NCBI GenBank assembly: GCA_006218025.1
Contig: VBWA01000023.1
Span: 87,897-149,496, forward strand
Length of the DNA: 61,600 nt
Reading direction: 5' to 3'
DNA from: Rhodocyclaceae bacterium
GTDB taxonomy: Bacteria > Pseudomonadota > Gammaproteobacteria > Burkholderiales > Rhodocyclaceae
Notes under the pieces: model-generated
What the model saw: the letters and a program-made list of their open reading frames with translations, nothing else
Database searches by the model: none
What the model was told of the DNA's origin: nothing
Part shown: positions 25,862-35,313 of the stretch, piece after piece
Layout of the letters: every line of letters starts with the position of its first letter
Numbering within the stretch: the first letter of the stretch is position 1
Position numbers and translations under genes: made by a program

Positions 25862-26815
25862 ATGAAGAAAGTACTACTGATGTTGCTGCTGGCCGCAACA
25901 GTCGGCGTTGGCGCGACGCCGACTCAGGCCGAGGCCGCCACCAAAAAGAAGAAAGCAACTGCCGCCAAGGCCCCGCGCGTAACGATGCAGATCACTGCCA
26001 GGCACAAGGTGCGCGCCCATTCCCCACGGCGCGCTGCGTCGCTTGACGATGCCCAGCATCTGGCGCTGCAGTCATCGGCTGCGCTGGTGCTGGATCAGGC
26101 CACCGGTGCCGTCCTGTTCGAGAAGAATCCCAACGTCGTCTTGCCGATCGCGTCGATCACCAAGCTGATGACGGCGATGGTTGTGCTCGATGCGAAACCC
26201 GACCTCACTGAAACCCTGGCTATCGGCGAGGAGGATGTCGATGTTCTCAAGGGAACGCGTTCGCGTCTCAAGGTCGGCACCCATCTGGCGCGCGAGGAAA
26301 TGCTGCGCCTGGCCCTGATGTCTTCGGAAAACCGCGCGGCTTCCGCCTTGTCGCGCCACTATCCGGGCGGTCGGGAAGCTTTCGTTGCTGCCATGAACCA
26401 GAAGGCGCAGCTGCTTGGTCTGGTCGATACGCGCTTTCAGGACCCGACGGGCCTGACTGCGGCCAATGTCTCGAGTCCGCGCGATCTGGCGAAAATGGTC
26501 GATGCCGCGCACCGTTACCCGCTGATTCGCGAATTTTCGACGACGTCCGAAGGCGAGTTCAGCATCGCCGGGCGGGCACAGCAGTTCCGCAACACCAACA
26601 CCCTGGTCAAGAGCCCAACCTGGGAGATCGGCCTGTCCAAGACCGGTTACATCAACGAGGCGGGGAAATGTCTGGTGATGCAGGCCTGGCTCAACAACAA
26701 GCCGACCATCATCGTGCTGCTCGACTCCTGGGGCAAGATGACCCGCATCGGCGACGCCAACCGCATCAAGCGCTGGGTCGAGAGCGCTTCGCTGGCACGG
26801 GCGAGCGCCGGCTGA
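25862..26815 (+). CDS. D-alanyl-D-alanine endopeptidase (PBP7/8 type)
   Basis: A 317-residue exported serine peptidase. Signal peptide MKKVLLMLLLAATVGVGATP, a Lys/Ala-rich linker (28-60), and the low-molecular-weight PBP triad: SxxK in PIASITKLM (Ser98), SxN in LMSSENRAAS, and KTG in SKTGYINEAG. It cleaves peptide cross-links in murein. Start at 25862 behind GGAGG; upstream ATGs would lack a signal peptide at the N-terminus. Stands alone with a strong terminator. Confidence 0.93.
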   Translation: MKKVLLMLLLAATVGVGATPTQAEAATKKKKATAAKAPRVTMQITARHKVRAHSPRRAASLDDAQHLALQSSAALVLDQATGAVLFEKNPNVVLPIASITKLMTAMVVLDAKPDLTETLAIGEEDVDVLKGTRSRLKVGTHLAREEMLRLALMSSENRAASALSRHYPGGREAFVAAMNQKAQLLGLVDTRFQDPTGLTAANVSSPRDLAKMVDAAHRYPLIREFSTTSEGEFSIAGRAQQFRNTNTLVKSPTWEIGLSKTGYINEAGKCLVMQAWLNNKPTIIVLLDSWGKMTRIGDANRIKRWVESASLARASAG

Positions 26816-26835
26816 TTTCCGGTACTGAATCGATG

Positions 26836-26857
26836 GCCGCCTGCGGGCGGCTTTTTT
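26836..26857 (+). terminator. Terminator of pbpG
   Basis: Stem GCCGCC and GGCGGC with a TGCG loop, followed by six T. Confidence 0.8.
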
Positions 26858-27019
26858 GCGCCACGCCGCGCGAAAATCCCGTTTGACTGCGGCGCATCCC
26901 GCGCCGAAAACCCGCCGGGCTGCTAGAATTCCAGCAAAATCATGCTGCTGCAAGACCGCCGCGGCGGACCGGCAGGCAGTACTTTCCCAGTTTTCCATTC
27001 TCCCTTGATCGGTCGTTCA

Positions 27020-27970
27020 GTGAGCCCAGCACCTTCCCCTGCATCACCCCCCGCGCGCATCGTCATCGCCACGCGCGAATCCCGCCTCGCCTTGTGGCAG
27101 GCCGAGCATGTGCGCAGTCTTTTGCAGCAACTGTATCCGGCCTGTCAGGTCGAGTTGTCCGGCATGACCACTCGCGGCGACCAGATTCTCGATCGGCCGC
27201 TGTCCAAGGTCGGCGGCAAGGGCCTGTTCGTCAAGGAACTCGAGGCCGCTCTGCTCAACGGCGCCGCCGATCTTGCCGTGCACTCCATGAAAGACGTGCC
27301 GATGCAGATGGAGCCGGAGTTCTCCCTGGTTGCCATCGGTCCGCGTGAAGTGCCGCTGGACGCCCTGGTGTCGAGCAAGTACGCCAGCCTGGAAGACATG
27401 CCGCCCGGTGCCGTGGTCGGAACCTCCAGCCTGCGCCGCGAGGCCCAGCTGCATGCGCGTTACCCCTGGCTTGCCGTGACGCCCCTGCGCGGCAATCTCG
27501 ACACGCGCTTGCGCAAGCTCGACGAGGGCCAGTTCGACGCCATCATTCTCGCTGCGGCGGGTCTCAAGCGTCTGGGCCTGGGCAATCGCATCCGCGCCGT
27601 GCTGCCCGCCGAAGATTCGCTGCCCGCAGCGGGGCAGGGCGCGCTGGGGATCGAAGCGCTGGCCTCGCGTCCGGAAGTGGCCGCGTGGCTCGCGCCCCTG
27701 AATGACCCGGATACCGCTGCCTGCGTGCGCGCAGAGCGCGCGGTGTCGCGCGCCCTGGCCGGCAGTTGCGAGGTCCCGCTGGGGGCCTTTGCCGAAATGC
27801 GCGCAGGCAGCATTTACCTGCGCGGCTTCGTTGCCTCGCCCGACGGCACGCGCATGGCACATGCCGAACTCAGCGGCAGTTCAGCGGATCCCGAAGCACT
27901 CGGCCTGAAGCTGGCGGAAGAACTGCGCAAGCAGGGTGCCGCCGAAATCCTCGCAGCGCTCGGCAGCTAG
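27020..27970 (+). CDS. Porphobilinogen deaminase
   Basis: A 316-residue cytosolic enzyme joining four porphobilinogens into hydroxymethylbilane. [16 protein letters not shown] marks the N-terminus, KDVPMQM and [10 protein letters not shown] are substrate-binding, and the dipyrromethane cofactor Cys is in [15 protein letters not shown] at 27020 is the most economical start; in-frame starts further upstream give a non-conserved extension. It opens the hemC-hemD-hemX-hemY cluster, but a 267-bp inverted-repeat element lies between it and hemD. Confidence 0.95.
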   Translation: MSPAPSPASPPARIVIATRESRLALWQAEHVRSLLQQLYPACQVELSGMTTRGDQILDRPLSKVGGKGLFVKELEAALLNGAADLAVHSMKDVPMQMEPEFSLVAIGPREVPLDALVSSKYASLEDMPPGAVVGTSSLRREAQLHARYPWLAVTPLRGNLDTRLRKLDEGQFDAIILAAAGLKRLGLGNRIRAVLPAEDSLPAAGQGALGIEALASRPEVAAWLAPLNDPDTAACVRAERAVSRALAGSCEVPLGAFAEMRAGSIYLRGFVASPDGTRMAHAELSGSSADPEALGLKLAEELRKQGAAEILAALGS

Positions 27971-28235
27971 GGCCTGCCGACACTCATGCGACGGTGGCGC
28001 CGGAGACAAATCGGGATGCGATGCAAGGCGCGGCGACGCGGCGATGTGCCGACCTCGCTAGGAGCCGCAACGCCGCAGCGCGCCCGATTTGTCCCGGCTC
28101 TGCGGGTTGAGGCCAGACCCGGCGTCTGCGGCGTTGTCGGACTTGCCAAGGGGTGGCCCTTGGCAGCGTCCTCCGCCTTGCATCCATCCGCGTCTGGCCT
28201 CAACGCCATCCGCCGCATGAGTGTCGGCAGGCCCT
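27969..28235. repeat. 267-bp element with 22-bp terminal inverted repeats filling the hemC-hemD gap
   Basis: The ends (27969-27990 and 28214-28235) are perfect 22-bp inverted repeats beginning AGGGCCTGCC. Nested inside are further inverted pairs: GACAAATCGGG with CCCGATTTGTC, GTTGAGGCCAGAC with GTCTGGCCTCAAC, and the hairpin TGCCAAGGG-GTGG-CCCTTGGCA. The left end overlaps the hemC stop codon and the right end stops one base before the hemD start. It carries no protein-like frame. It looks like a MITE-type insertion or a large structured RNA spacer; no target-site duplication is clear. Confidence 0.8.
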
Positions 28236-28236
28236 G

Positions 28237-29019
28237 ATGAGCTTGGCTGGCCGCCATGTCGTGGTGACACGCCCGGCCGGGCAGGCGGCGCATTTCGCCA
28301 CGGCATTGACCGAGGCGGGGGCGATACCGGTGCTCTATCCGGTGCTTGAAATTCACGATCTCGAAGATGTCGCGCCGCTGCTCGATGTCGCGATTCGCCT
28401 CGACGGCTTCGACCTCGCGGTTTTCGTCAGCCCCAACGCGATAGAGAGGGCGCTGAACGTCATCTTGCCGCGCCGGTCATGGCCCGCCGGGCTGCGTGTC
28501 GCGGCGCTGGGCAAGAGCAGCGAACGCGAACTGGCGCGGCATGGCATTCATGATGTCATCTCGCCGCCGCTGCGCTTCGACTCCGAAGCCTTGCTGGAAC
28601 TCCCCGAATTGATCGATGTGCGCGGTCGCCGCGTGATCATTTTTCGCGGCGACGGCGGCCGCGAGTTGCTCGGCGAGACACTCAAGGTGCGCGGTGCCAC
28701 GGTCGAGTACGTGACCTGCTATCGCCGCGGCCAACCGCAACTCGACCCGGCGCCCCTGCTCAAGCTGTGGGAGGAGGGCCGGCTCGACGCCGTGACCCTG
28801 ACCAGCAGCGAAGGCCTGCGCAATTTTTTCGACATGGTCGGTCGTCTCGGCCAGGCGTGGCTGAAGAAGACGCCGGCTTTCGTGCCGCATCAGCGCATTG
28901 CCGAACAGGCCGAGGTCCTCGGCCTGACCAAGGTGATCGCGACCGAACCCGGCGACGACGGCTTGATGGCCGGACTCGTGCAATACTTCGACTCTCATGG
29001 AAACTCCAGTTCAAACTGA
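28237..29019 (+). CDS. Uroporphyrinogen-III synthase
   Basis: A 260-residue two-lobed protein that closes and inverts ring D of hydroxymethylbilane. Start MSLAGRHVVVTRPAGQAAHF; also VFVSPNAIERAL, ALGKSSERELARHG, IFRGDGGRELLGETL, VEYVTCYRR and VTLTSSEGLRNFF. The family diverges strongly in sequence, but these blocks and the hemC/hemX context are decisive. The ATG at 28237 directly follows the inverted-repeat element, so its ribosome-binding site, a weak GGCAGG, lies inside the element. It overlaps hemX by 23 bp. Confidence 0.93.
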   Translation: MSLAGRHVVVTRPAGQAAHFATALTEAGAIPVLYPVLEIHDLEDVAPLLDVAIRLDGFDLAVFVSPNAIERALNVILPRRSWPAGLRVAALGKSSERELARHGIHDVISPPLRFDSEALLELPELIDVRGRRVIIFRGDGGRELLGETLKVRGATVEYVTCYRRGQPQLDPAPLLKLWEEGRLDAVTLTSSEGLRNFFDMVGRLGQAWLKKTPAFVPHQRIAEQAEVLGLTKVIATEPGDDGLMAGLVQYFDSHGNSSSN

Positions 29020-30052
29020 TTCGACACCCGTTGCCGGCCGCTGGCGCGATGCATGGCGCCGTCCGTCCGTGCGGGTGCTCGTCGTCGCGATTGTGGTGGT
29101 CGTCGCGCAATGGGCCGATACCCGCATCCAGGTCACGAGCCTGCAGCAGGAACTTGCCCGGCGCCTCGCCGAAGGCGACTCCATGGTCAAGGAAGGACGC
29201 GCCCTTGCCCGGCAGAGCCAGGAGGCGCTGGCGGCCTTGCAGGCCAAGGTCGGCGCGCTGGAAGCCAAGCTGGCCGAAACCCAGAGTCAGGCCCTGGCGC
29301 TCGAAGCCATGTATCAGGAACTCTCCAGCAGCCGCGATGAGCGCGTGCTGGCGGAAGTCGAGCAGGCCGTGGTGATCGCCATGCAGCAGTTGCAGTTTGC
29401 CGGCAACGTCGAGGCCGCGCTGATCGCGCTGCAGGGCGCCGACGCCCGTCTCGCCCGTTCCGTCCAGCCGCAATTCCTGCCGGCGAGAAAACTCATCGCG
29501 CGTGACATCGAGCGCCTCAAGGCGACGCCGGGCGCCAATGTCACCGGCCTGTCGCTGAAGATCGAAAGCGTGGTGGCCGTCGTCGACAGCCTGCCGCTGG
29601 CCTATGAGCAGCGGCCCAAGGCAGAGACGACGAAGCCGGCAGTTCCAGCGAAGCCGGCCAGCGTGGATTACTGGCGCGAACTGGGCGCCGACTTGTGGCG
29701 CGAATTGAGGCAGCTGATTCGCCTTGAGCGCATCGACCAGAACGACCCCGCGCTGCTCTCGCCCACCCAGAGTTTCTTCCTGCGCGAGAACCTCAAGCTG
29801 CGCCTGCTCAATGCGCGTCTGGCGCTGCTGCAGCGTGACGGCAAGACTTTCCGCGAAGAGATACGCCAGTCGCGCGAGCACCTCGATCGCTATTTCGACG
29901 GCCGCGCCAAATCCGTGCAGGCAGCGCAGGGAACCCTGAAGACGCTGGCGACCACCGATGTCAGCTTCGACCTGCCGGGTCTGGCGGAAACGCTCACGGC
30001 TCTGCGCAATCTGAAGTTCGCCCGCGAGCGGGGCGCGGGCGCTGCCCGGTAG
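28997..30052 (+). CDS. HemX-like membrane-anchored protein
   Basis: A 351-residue protein with one N-terminal membrane helix (VRVLVVAIVVVVAQW), a coiled coil (about 48-110) and a periplasmic helical domain with the HemX blocks VEQAVVIAMQQLQFAGN and FFLRENLKLRLLNARLALLQRDG. Despite old naming, a uroporphyrinogen methyltransferase fold is not present. It probably organises heme synthesis at the membrane together with HemY. Confidence 0.88.
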   Translation: METPVQTDSTPVAGRWRDAWRRPSVRVLVVAIVVVVAQWADTRIQVTSLQQELARRLAEGDSMVKEGRALARQSQEALAALQAKVGALEAKLAETQSQALALEAMYQELSSSRDERVLAEVEQAVVIAMQQLQFAGNVEAALIALQGADARLARSVQPQFLPARKLIARDIERLKATPGANVTGLSLKIESVVAVVDSLPLAYEQRPKAETTKPAVPAKPASVDYWRELGADLWRELRQLIRLERIDQNDPALLSPTQSFFLRENLKLRLLNARLALLQRDGKTFREEIRQSREHLDRYFDGRAKSVQAAQGTLKTLATTDVSFDLPGLAETLTALRNLKFARERGAGAAR

Positions 30053-30060
30053 CCGTCGCG

Positions 30061-31245
30061 ATGCGTGCCGTGCTCTGGTTGCTGATTCTCGCCGCGGCAG
30101 CGGTGGGGCTTGCGCTTGCCGCGCGCTATAACGACGGCTACGTGCTATTGGTGCTGCCGCCGTGGCGCGCCGAAGTTTCGCTCAATCTGTTTCTGCTGGC
30201 TTCCACCATCGGCTTCTTCGTGGTGTATCTGCTGGCGCGCGCTGTCAGCCACACGCTCGGACTGCCACGCGCGGTGGCGGAATTTCGCCGGCGGCGGCGG
30301 CAGGAACAAGCCGCGCTCGCCCTGCGCGATGCCTGGCGCCTGTTGCAGGAGGGCCGCTACGGGCACGCCATGCGTTGCGCCGAGAAAGCCTGGCCGGATC
30401 AGGCTCGCACAGGCATGCTGGCACTGGCTGGCTGGCGCGCCGCACACGCCTTGCGCGATGCCGAGCGCACGGCGGAGTGGGCCAGACGCATGCGCGCTTA
30501 CGACAGCAAAGGCTTGCAGGCGGCGCGCCTGATGACCGAAGCCGAATTCGCCCTGGAAGAGCGCCGCTTCGAGGATGCCCGCGATGCCCTGAACCAGTTC
30601 GCTGCGGCTGAAGGCCGGCATATCGCCGCCTTGCGCCTGAGCTTGCGTGCCGAACAGGGCCTGGGCAACTGGCGCGAAGTGGCGCGCCTGGTGCGCCAGC
30701 TCGAAAAGCACCAGGCACTGACTGCCGAACAGGCCGCACCGATTCGCAGCCGCGCCGTGCGCGAAGCCCTGCGCGGCTTGCGCGACGATCCTGCGGGACT
30801 GATGCGCTACTGGCGCGAACTCGATGACGCCGACCGCAGCGAAGCCTCGCTGGCACTGGAAACCGCTCGCGCGCTGATGGCCGCGGGCGACTGCCGCGAG
30901 GCCCAGCGCGTGATCGAGGACGCGCTCGACGAACACTGGGATACCACGCTGGTGCTGGCCTACGGCGAGTGCGGCCGGCCCGGCGAACCTGCCGGTGACG
31001 TGCTCGGACGCATTGCGCAAGCGGAAAAATGGCTGCAGCGCATGCCGCGCGACGGCGCCTTGCTGTTCACCCTGGGCCGCCTGTGCCGCCAGCAGCAACT
31101 CTGGGGCAAGGCCAGGAGCTATCTGGAAGCCGCGCTGGCCATCACGCCGTCACGCGCCGCCCATGTCGAACTCGCCCAGCTGCTCGACCAGCTCGAAGAG
31201 TCGGCGCTGGCGATACGGCACTATAGGGCGGCTGCGGTGCTTTGA
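30061..31245 (+). CDS. HemY-like TPR protein
   Basis: A 394-residue protein with two N-terminal membrane helices (1-22 and 40-62) and a series of TPR-like helical repeats reaching the C-terminus (ALLFTLGRLCRQQQLWGKARSYLEAALAI). N-terminal marks of the family are RYNDGYVLLVLPPWRAEVSLN. This is the proteobacterial TPR HemY, not the protoporphyrinogen oxidase of the same name. Last gene of the hem cluster, 8 bp after hemX. Confidence 0.9.
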   Translation: MRAVLWLLILAAAAVGLALAARYNDGYVLLVLPPWRAEVSLNLFLLASTIGFFVVYLLARAVSHTLGLPRAVAEFRRRRRQEQAALALRDAWRLLQEGRYGHAMRCAEKAWPDQARTGMLALAGWRAAHALRDAERTAEWARRMRAYDSKGLQAARLMTEAEFALEERRFEDARDALNQFAAAEGRHIAALRLSLRAEQGLGNWREVARLVRQLEKHQALTAEQAAPIRSRAVREALRGLRDDPAGLMRYWRELDDADRSEASLALETARALMAAGDCREAQRVIEDALDEHWDTTLVLAYGECGRPGEPAGDVLGRIAQAEKWLQRMPRDGALLFTLGRLCRQQQLWGKARSYLEAALAITPSRAAHVELAQLLDQLEESALAIRHYRAAAVL

Positions 31246-31258
31246 CACGACTGCATCG

Positions 31259-31285
31259 CAAAGTCGGCGCTGGCGGGACGGCGAT
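31259..31285 (+). repeat. 27-bp dispersed repeat, copy behind hemY
   Basis: CAAA then GTCGGCGCTGGCGGGACGG and CGAT: the core matches the consensus exactly. It lies 13 bp past the hemY stop. Confidence 0.8.
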
Positions 31286-31354
31286 TTGCAACGACGAGGG
31301 CTCTAGCGGCAGCATCGCATTCACAAATGGCGGCAGTTCAGGTACCCCGCGACG

Positions 31355-31591
31355 TCAACTGCCCTCGAATCCGGCAAGCGGGTCATCCGGCAAGCGAGCG
31401 TCGAAATCGGCTCCAATGCGAACCTTGCCCTTGAGCACACCAAAGCGTATCGCTCGCTTTATGGGTTGAATGGCGGTTAGCCTCGCGACCTGCTTGCCAC
31501 CGCGCGCGATGATCACGTCATGGCCTGACTCCGCCAGCTCGACATACTTCGAAAAGTGGGCCTTCGCGTCGTAGATGCTCACCTGCTCCAT
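31355..31591 (-). CDS. Phd/YefM-type antitoxin without a toxin gene
   Basis: A 78-residue protein beginning MEQVSIYDAKAHFSKYVELAESG, with the Phd fold (SIYDAK...L..LAESG.D.VIIARGGKQVARL) and a disordered acidic C-terminus (DFDARLPDDPLAGFEGS), the VapB/Phd plan for neutralising a PIN or Doc toxin. The 70 bp after its stop contain no start of a PIN protein; the 27-bp repeat and hemY follow. It appears to be an orphan antitoxin or a stranded partner of a deleted toxin. Confidence 0.85.
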   Translation of the reverse strand: MEQVSIYDAKAHFSKYVELAESGHDVIIARGGKQVARLTAIQPIKRAIRFGVLKGKVRIGADFDARLPDDPLAGFEGS

Positions 31592-31680
31592 GTCCTGCTC
31601 CTCACAACTTGACCAACTCTAACCCGGTCCGGTCTCAGTTTACGTCAAGCGCCAATTCCGGCATACCGCAGGAATAGCAT

Positions 31681-32214
31681 CTAGGCCGGCAGCTCGATCC
31701 ATTTCGGCGCGATGCCGCGTGCGGTGAGCCAATCGGCCAGCGCATAGCCCGTGCCGGCGGGCCAGCACTTGAGGTCTTCGAGGCGGAACAGGCGGTATTC
31801 GGCGAGTTCCGGAGAGAGCACGATCTCGCCGCTGGCGACCACGTGGTAGGCGATGATGATCTGGTTCATGCGCTGGAAGTCATACACGCCGACCAGGCTG
31901 GGCGCATCGACGCGCAGACCGGTTTCTTCGAGGACCTCGCGGGCGATGCCTTCTTGCGGCGTTTCGCCGGCTTCCATGAAACCGGTGATCAGGGCGAACA
32001 TCCGGCCCTGCCATGCCGCATTGCGCGCCAGCAGCACCTGCCCGTCGCGGTCGGTCATCTCGATGATCGCGGCGAGCACCGGTGTCGGATTGTTCCAGTG
32101 GGTCCACTCGCAGGCCGGGCAGCGCAGCCGCAGCTTCGGGCCGCCGTCTTCCATCGCCGAGAGCAGCTGCAAGGGCGTCGCACAGTTGGGGCAGAAGTTG
32201 AATTGATGACTCAT
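31681..32214 (-). CDS. Nudix hydrolase with N-terminal zinc ribbon
   Basis: A 177-residue protein. An N-terminal zinc ribbon (CPNC..CPAC, residues 8-40) resembles that of NudC. The Nudix box is GFMEAGETPQEGIAREVLEE, followed by TGL (positions about 84-106). Start MSHQFNFCPNCATPL at 32214. Substrate could be NADH, ADP-ribose or another nucleotide diphosphate. It follows hemF in the same direction; a degenerate 27-bp repeat lies between them. Confidence 0.9.
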   Translation of the reverse strand: MSHQFNFCPNCATPLQLLSAMEDGGPKLRLRCPACEWTHWNNPTPVLAAIIEMTDRDGQVLLARNAAWQGRMFALITGFMEAGETPQEGIAREVLEETGLRVDAPSLVGVYDFQRMNQIIIAYHVVASGEIVLSPELAEYRLFRLEDLKCWPAGTGYALADWLTARGIAPKWIELPA

Positions 32215-32216
32215 GC

Positions 32217-32243
32217 GAAAGTCGGCGCTGCTGCTACGGCGTT
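32217..32243 (+). repeat. 27-bp dispersed repeat, degenerate copy between Nudix and hemF
   Basis: GAAA then GTCGGCGCTGCTGCTACGG and CGTT. The first half is exact and the second half is diverged. It sits immediately upstream of the Nudix start. Confidence 0.5.
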
Positions 32244-32249
32244 CCGGGA

Positions 32250-33275
32250 CTAGAGCCAGTCGCGCGGCGGCAGGAAGTCCGTGTAAAGCCGGGCTTCCTC
32301 GCTGCCGGCCTCGGGCTGCCAGTCGTAACGCCACTTGACGATCGGCGGCAGCGACATCAGGATGGATTCGGTGCGGCCGCCCGATTGCAGGCCGAACAGC
32401 GTGCCGCGGTCCCAGACCAGGTTGAATTCGACGTAGCGTCCGCGCCGGTAGGCCTGGAAATCGCGCTCGCGTTCGCCGTAGCGCAGGTCGCTGCGGCGTT
32501 CGATGAGCGGCAGATAGGCGGCGGTGAAGCTGTTGCCGACCGCCTGCGTCAGGCCGAAGCAGCGCTGAAACGGAGTTTCGCCATCCTCGCCGCCTTCATT
32601 CAGGTCGTCGAAGAAAATGCCGCCGATGCCGCGCGCTTCGTTGCGGTGCTTGAGGAAAAAGTACTCGTCGCACCACTTCTTGTAGCGCGGGTGCACCTCG
32701 GGGCCGAACGGAGCCAGCGCGTCCCTGCAGGTCTGGTGGAAGTGCCGGGCGTCATCCTCGAAGCCGTAGTAGGGCGTCAGGTCCATGCCGCCGCCGAACC
32801 ACCAGATCGGCTCCTGAGCCTCCTCTTTTGGGTAGGCGACGAAAAAGCGCACGTTCATGTGCGAGGTCGGGCAGTAGGGGTTGCGCGGATGCAGCACCAG
32901 CGAGACGCCCATGGCCTCCCAGCGGCGACCTTCCAGTTCGGGACGGTGCGCAGTGGCCGAGGCCGGCATCCGGTCGCCCTTGACGTGCGAGAAATTGACG
33001 CCGCCGCGTTCGAACACCCTGCCTTCTTCGATCAGACGGGAAATGCCGCCGCCGCCGGGCCGCCCCAAGGCGGCGGAAGTGTTCGACCCGGAGCGAAGCG
33101 AACCATTGTCACCCCCTTCCGTGGGAAGGGGGTTGGGGGGATGGCCGTTCGTTGCGCCGCCCTGCGGGCGGTCCCAGGCGTCGCGTCGGAAGGGTTGGGC
33201 CTCGATGACTTCGAGTTCGCCGACGATGTGCTGCTGCAGACCGGTGAAATAGTCCCGAATCGAAGCAATGTCCAT
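32250..33275 (-). CDS. Oxygen-dependent coproporphyrinogen III oxidase, with an inserted element
   Basis: A 341-residue HemF converting coproporphyrinogen III to protoporphyrinogen IX with O2. Conserved blocks: [55 protein letters not shown]-like [16 protein letters not shown] and [10 protein letters not shown]. Length is about 36 residues above the usual 300-305. The excess lies at residues about 38-73, between RDAWDRP and [12 protein letters not shown], where normal HemF runs straight through. The extra segment (core [10 protein letters not shown]) is translated repeat DNA. The frame stays open, so the enzyme may still work with an extended N-terminal loop. Confidence 0.93.
   Translation of the reverse strand: MDIASIRDYFTGLQQHIVGELEVIEAQPFRRDAWDRPQGGATNGHPPNPLPTEGGDNGSLRSGSNTSAALGRPGGGGISRLIEEGRVFERGGVNFSHVKGDRMPASATAHRPELEGRRWEAMGVSLVLHPRNPYCPTSHMNVRFFVAYPKEEAQEPIWWFGGGMDLTPYYGFEDDARHFHQTCRDALAPFGPEVHPRYKKWCDEYFFLKHRNEARGIGGIFFDDLNEGGEDGETPFQRCFGLTQAVGNSFTAAYLPLIERRSDLRYGERERDFQAYRRGRYVEFNLVWDRGTLFGLQSGGRTESILMSLPPIVKWRYDWQPEAGSEEARLYTDFLPPRDWL
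33057..33164 (+). repeat. GC-rich element inserted in frame inside hemF
   Basis: The plus strand reads GGGCCGCCCCAAGGCGG, then a variable middle, GTCACCCCCTTCC and GGAAGGGGG. The same order of blocks is found on the minus strand at 45388-45498 and 55917-56033. About 108 bp, a multiple of three. Confidence 0.75.
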
Positions 33276-33283
33276 CAGGAGTT

Positions 33284-33780
33284 TCAGGCTTCCGGCAGTT
33301 TCATCGCCAGCACCTTCTGGCTCTGTTGGCTGCGGAAATCATCGAGCTTGCGCGCCAGTTCGCGGCCGTAGTCATCGTTGGCGGTGGCGATGATGGCGAT
33401 CGCGGTGAGGGCCGCATTGGCGGCGCCGGCTTCGCCGATGGCGAAGGTGGCGACCGGGATGCCCCTCGGCATCTGCACGATGGACAGCAGGGAATCGAGG
33501 CCGTTGAGGTGTTTCGACGGGACCGGCACGCCGAGCACCGGCACGATGGTCTTCGCCGCCAGCATGCCGGGCAGGTGTGCCGCGCCGCCGGCGCCGGCGA
33601 TGATCGCGCGCAGGTCGCGTTCGTGGGCCACGGCGGCGTAGTCGAACAGCAGGTCGGGCGTGCGGTGGGCGGAGACGACGCGTGCCTCGTAAGGCACGCC
33701 GAATTCTTTCAGCATCTGCGCCGCCGCCTGCATTACGGGCCAGTCCGAATCCGAGCCCATTACGATCCCGACCAGTGGTT

Positions 33781-33784
<4 letters not shown>
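33284..33784 (-). CDS. N5-carboxyaminoimidazole ribonucleotide mutase
   Basis: A 166-residue class I PurE of purine synthesis: [48 protein letters not shown] and [18 protein letters not shown] at 33784 overlaps the folD stop (ATGA); a GTG three codons upstream is an alternative. No purK follows. It belongs to an iorA-iorB-folD-purE-hemF series on the minus strand; folD supplies one-carbon units to purine synthesis, which makes the pairing sensible. Confidence 0.96.
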
Positions 33785-34644
<860 letters not shown>

Positions 34645-34674
34645 GTGGTGTTCCGCGTGGTCTTGTTTGATTGG

Positions 34675-35313
34675 TCAGGCGTGCGCTGCCGGGTTAGGCA
34701 AACTCGCGCCGAGTTGTTTTGCCACTGCCTCGCGCCCAGCCGCAAAGGCGCGGCGATTGGCCTCGACTACGGCCTCTCCCTTGCGCGCGAAGCGCTTGAC
34801 GATGCAGGCCAGCAGCACGTCCGGCGAGAAAGGCAGATAGTCGGCGATGGCACCGAGCATGACGGTGTTGCCGAGCCGGATCTCGCCCAGATCGCGCGCG
34901 ATCGACATCGCGTCGAAGGAGACGACGCGGCGGCCTGCAGCGCGCATCTGGCCGGTCGGATCTTCGGGGTAGTCGAAGAGGCCGAGTTCGACCACCGGCG
35001 GCACCAGCTTGGCGTTGTTCACCAGCGCCAGGCCATCGGGCCGCAGATAGTGCGACCAGCGCAGTGCCTCGGCGCCTTCGAAGCCGAGCAACACCTGCAC
35101 CGTGCCCGGTTCGATCTGCGGCGAGAGCACCTTGCGGCCGAAGCGCAGATGCGAAGTGACTACGCCGCCGCGCTGGGCCATGCCGGCCACTTCGGTTTTC
35201 TTGACGTCGTGTCCTTCGGCGATGGCGGCCTCGGCCAGAATCTCGGTGGCCGTCATGACGCCCTGGCCGCCGATGCCGCAGACGAGAATATTGGTGATTT
35301 CGTTTTGGCTCAT
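34675..35313 (-). CDS. Indolepyruvate ferredoxin oxidoreductase beta subunit
   Basis: A 212-residue gamma-domain-type subunit: NILVCGIGGQGVMTATEILAEAA, KKTEVAGMAQRGG and GFEGAEALRW. With IorA it oxidatively decarboxylates aryl pyruvates (indolepyruvate, phenylpyruvate) to aryl-acetyl-CoA with reduction of ferredoxin. ATG 35313 overlaps the iorA stop (ATGA). The C-terminus extends past the minimal family length with a basic helical tail. Confidence 0.94.
   Translation of the reverse strand: MSQNEITNILVCGIGGQGVMTATEILAEAAIAEGHDVKKTEVAGMAQRGGVVTSHLRFGRKVLSPQIEPGTVQVLLGFEGAEALRWSHYLRPDGLALVNNAKLVPPVVELGLFDYPEDPTGQMRAAGRRVVSFDAMSIARDLGEIRLGNTVMLGAIADYLPFSPDVLLACIVKRFARKGEAVVEANRRAFAAGREAVAKQLGASLPNPAAHA

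Noticed and set aside
27967-28356. Several overlapping frames inside the hemC-hemD element
   Set aside because: They are by-products of the inverted repeats; none has a ribosome-binding site or protein-like composition.
31198-31220. Partial repeat match at the hemY 3' end
   Set aside because: It encodes ESALAIRHYRAA, a normal TPR helix, and the similarity stops in the middle of the repeat.
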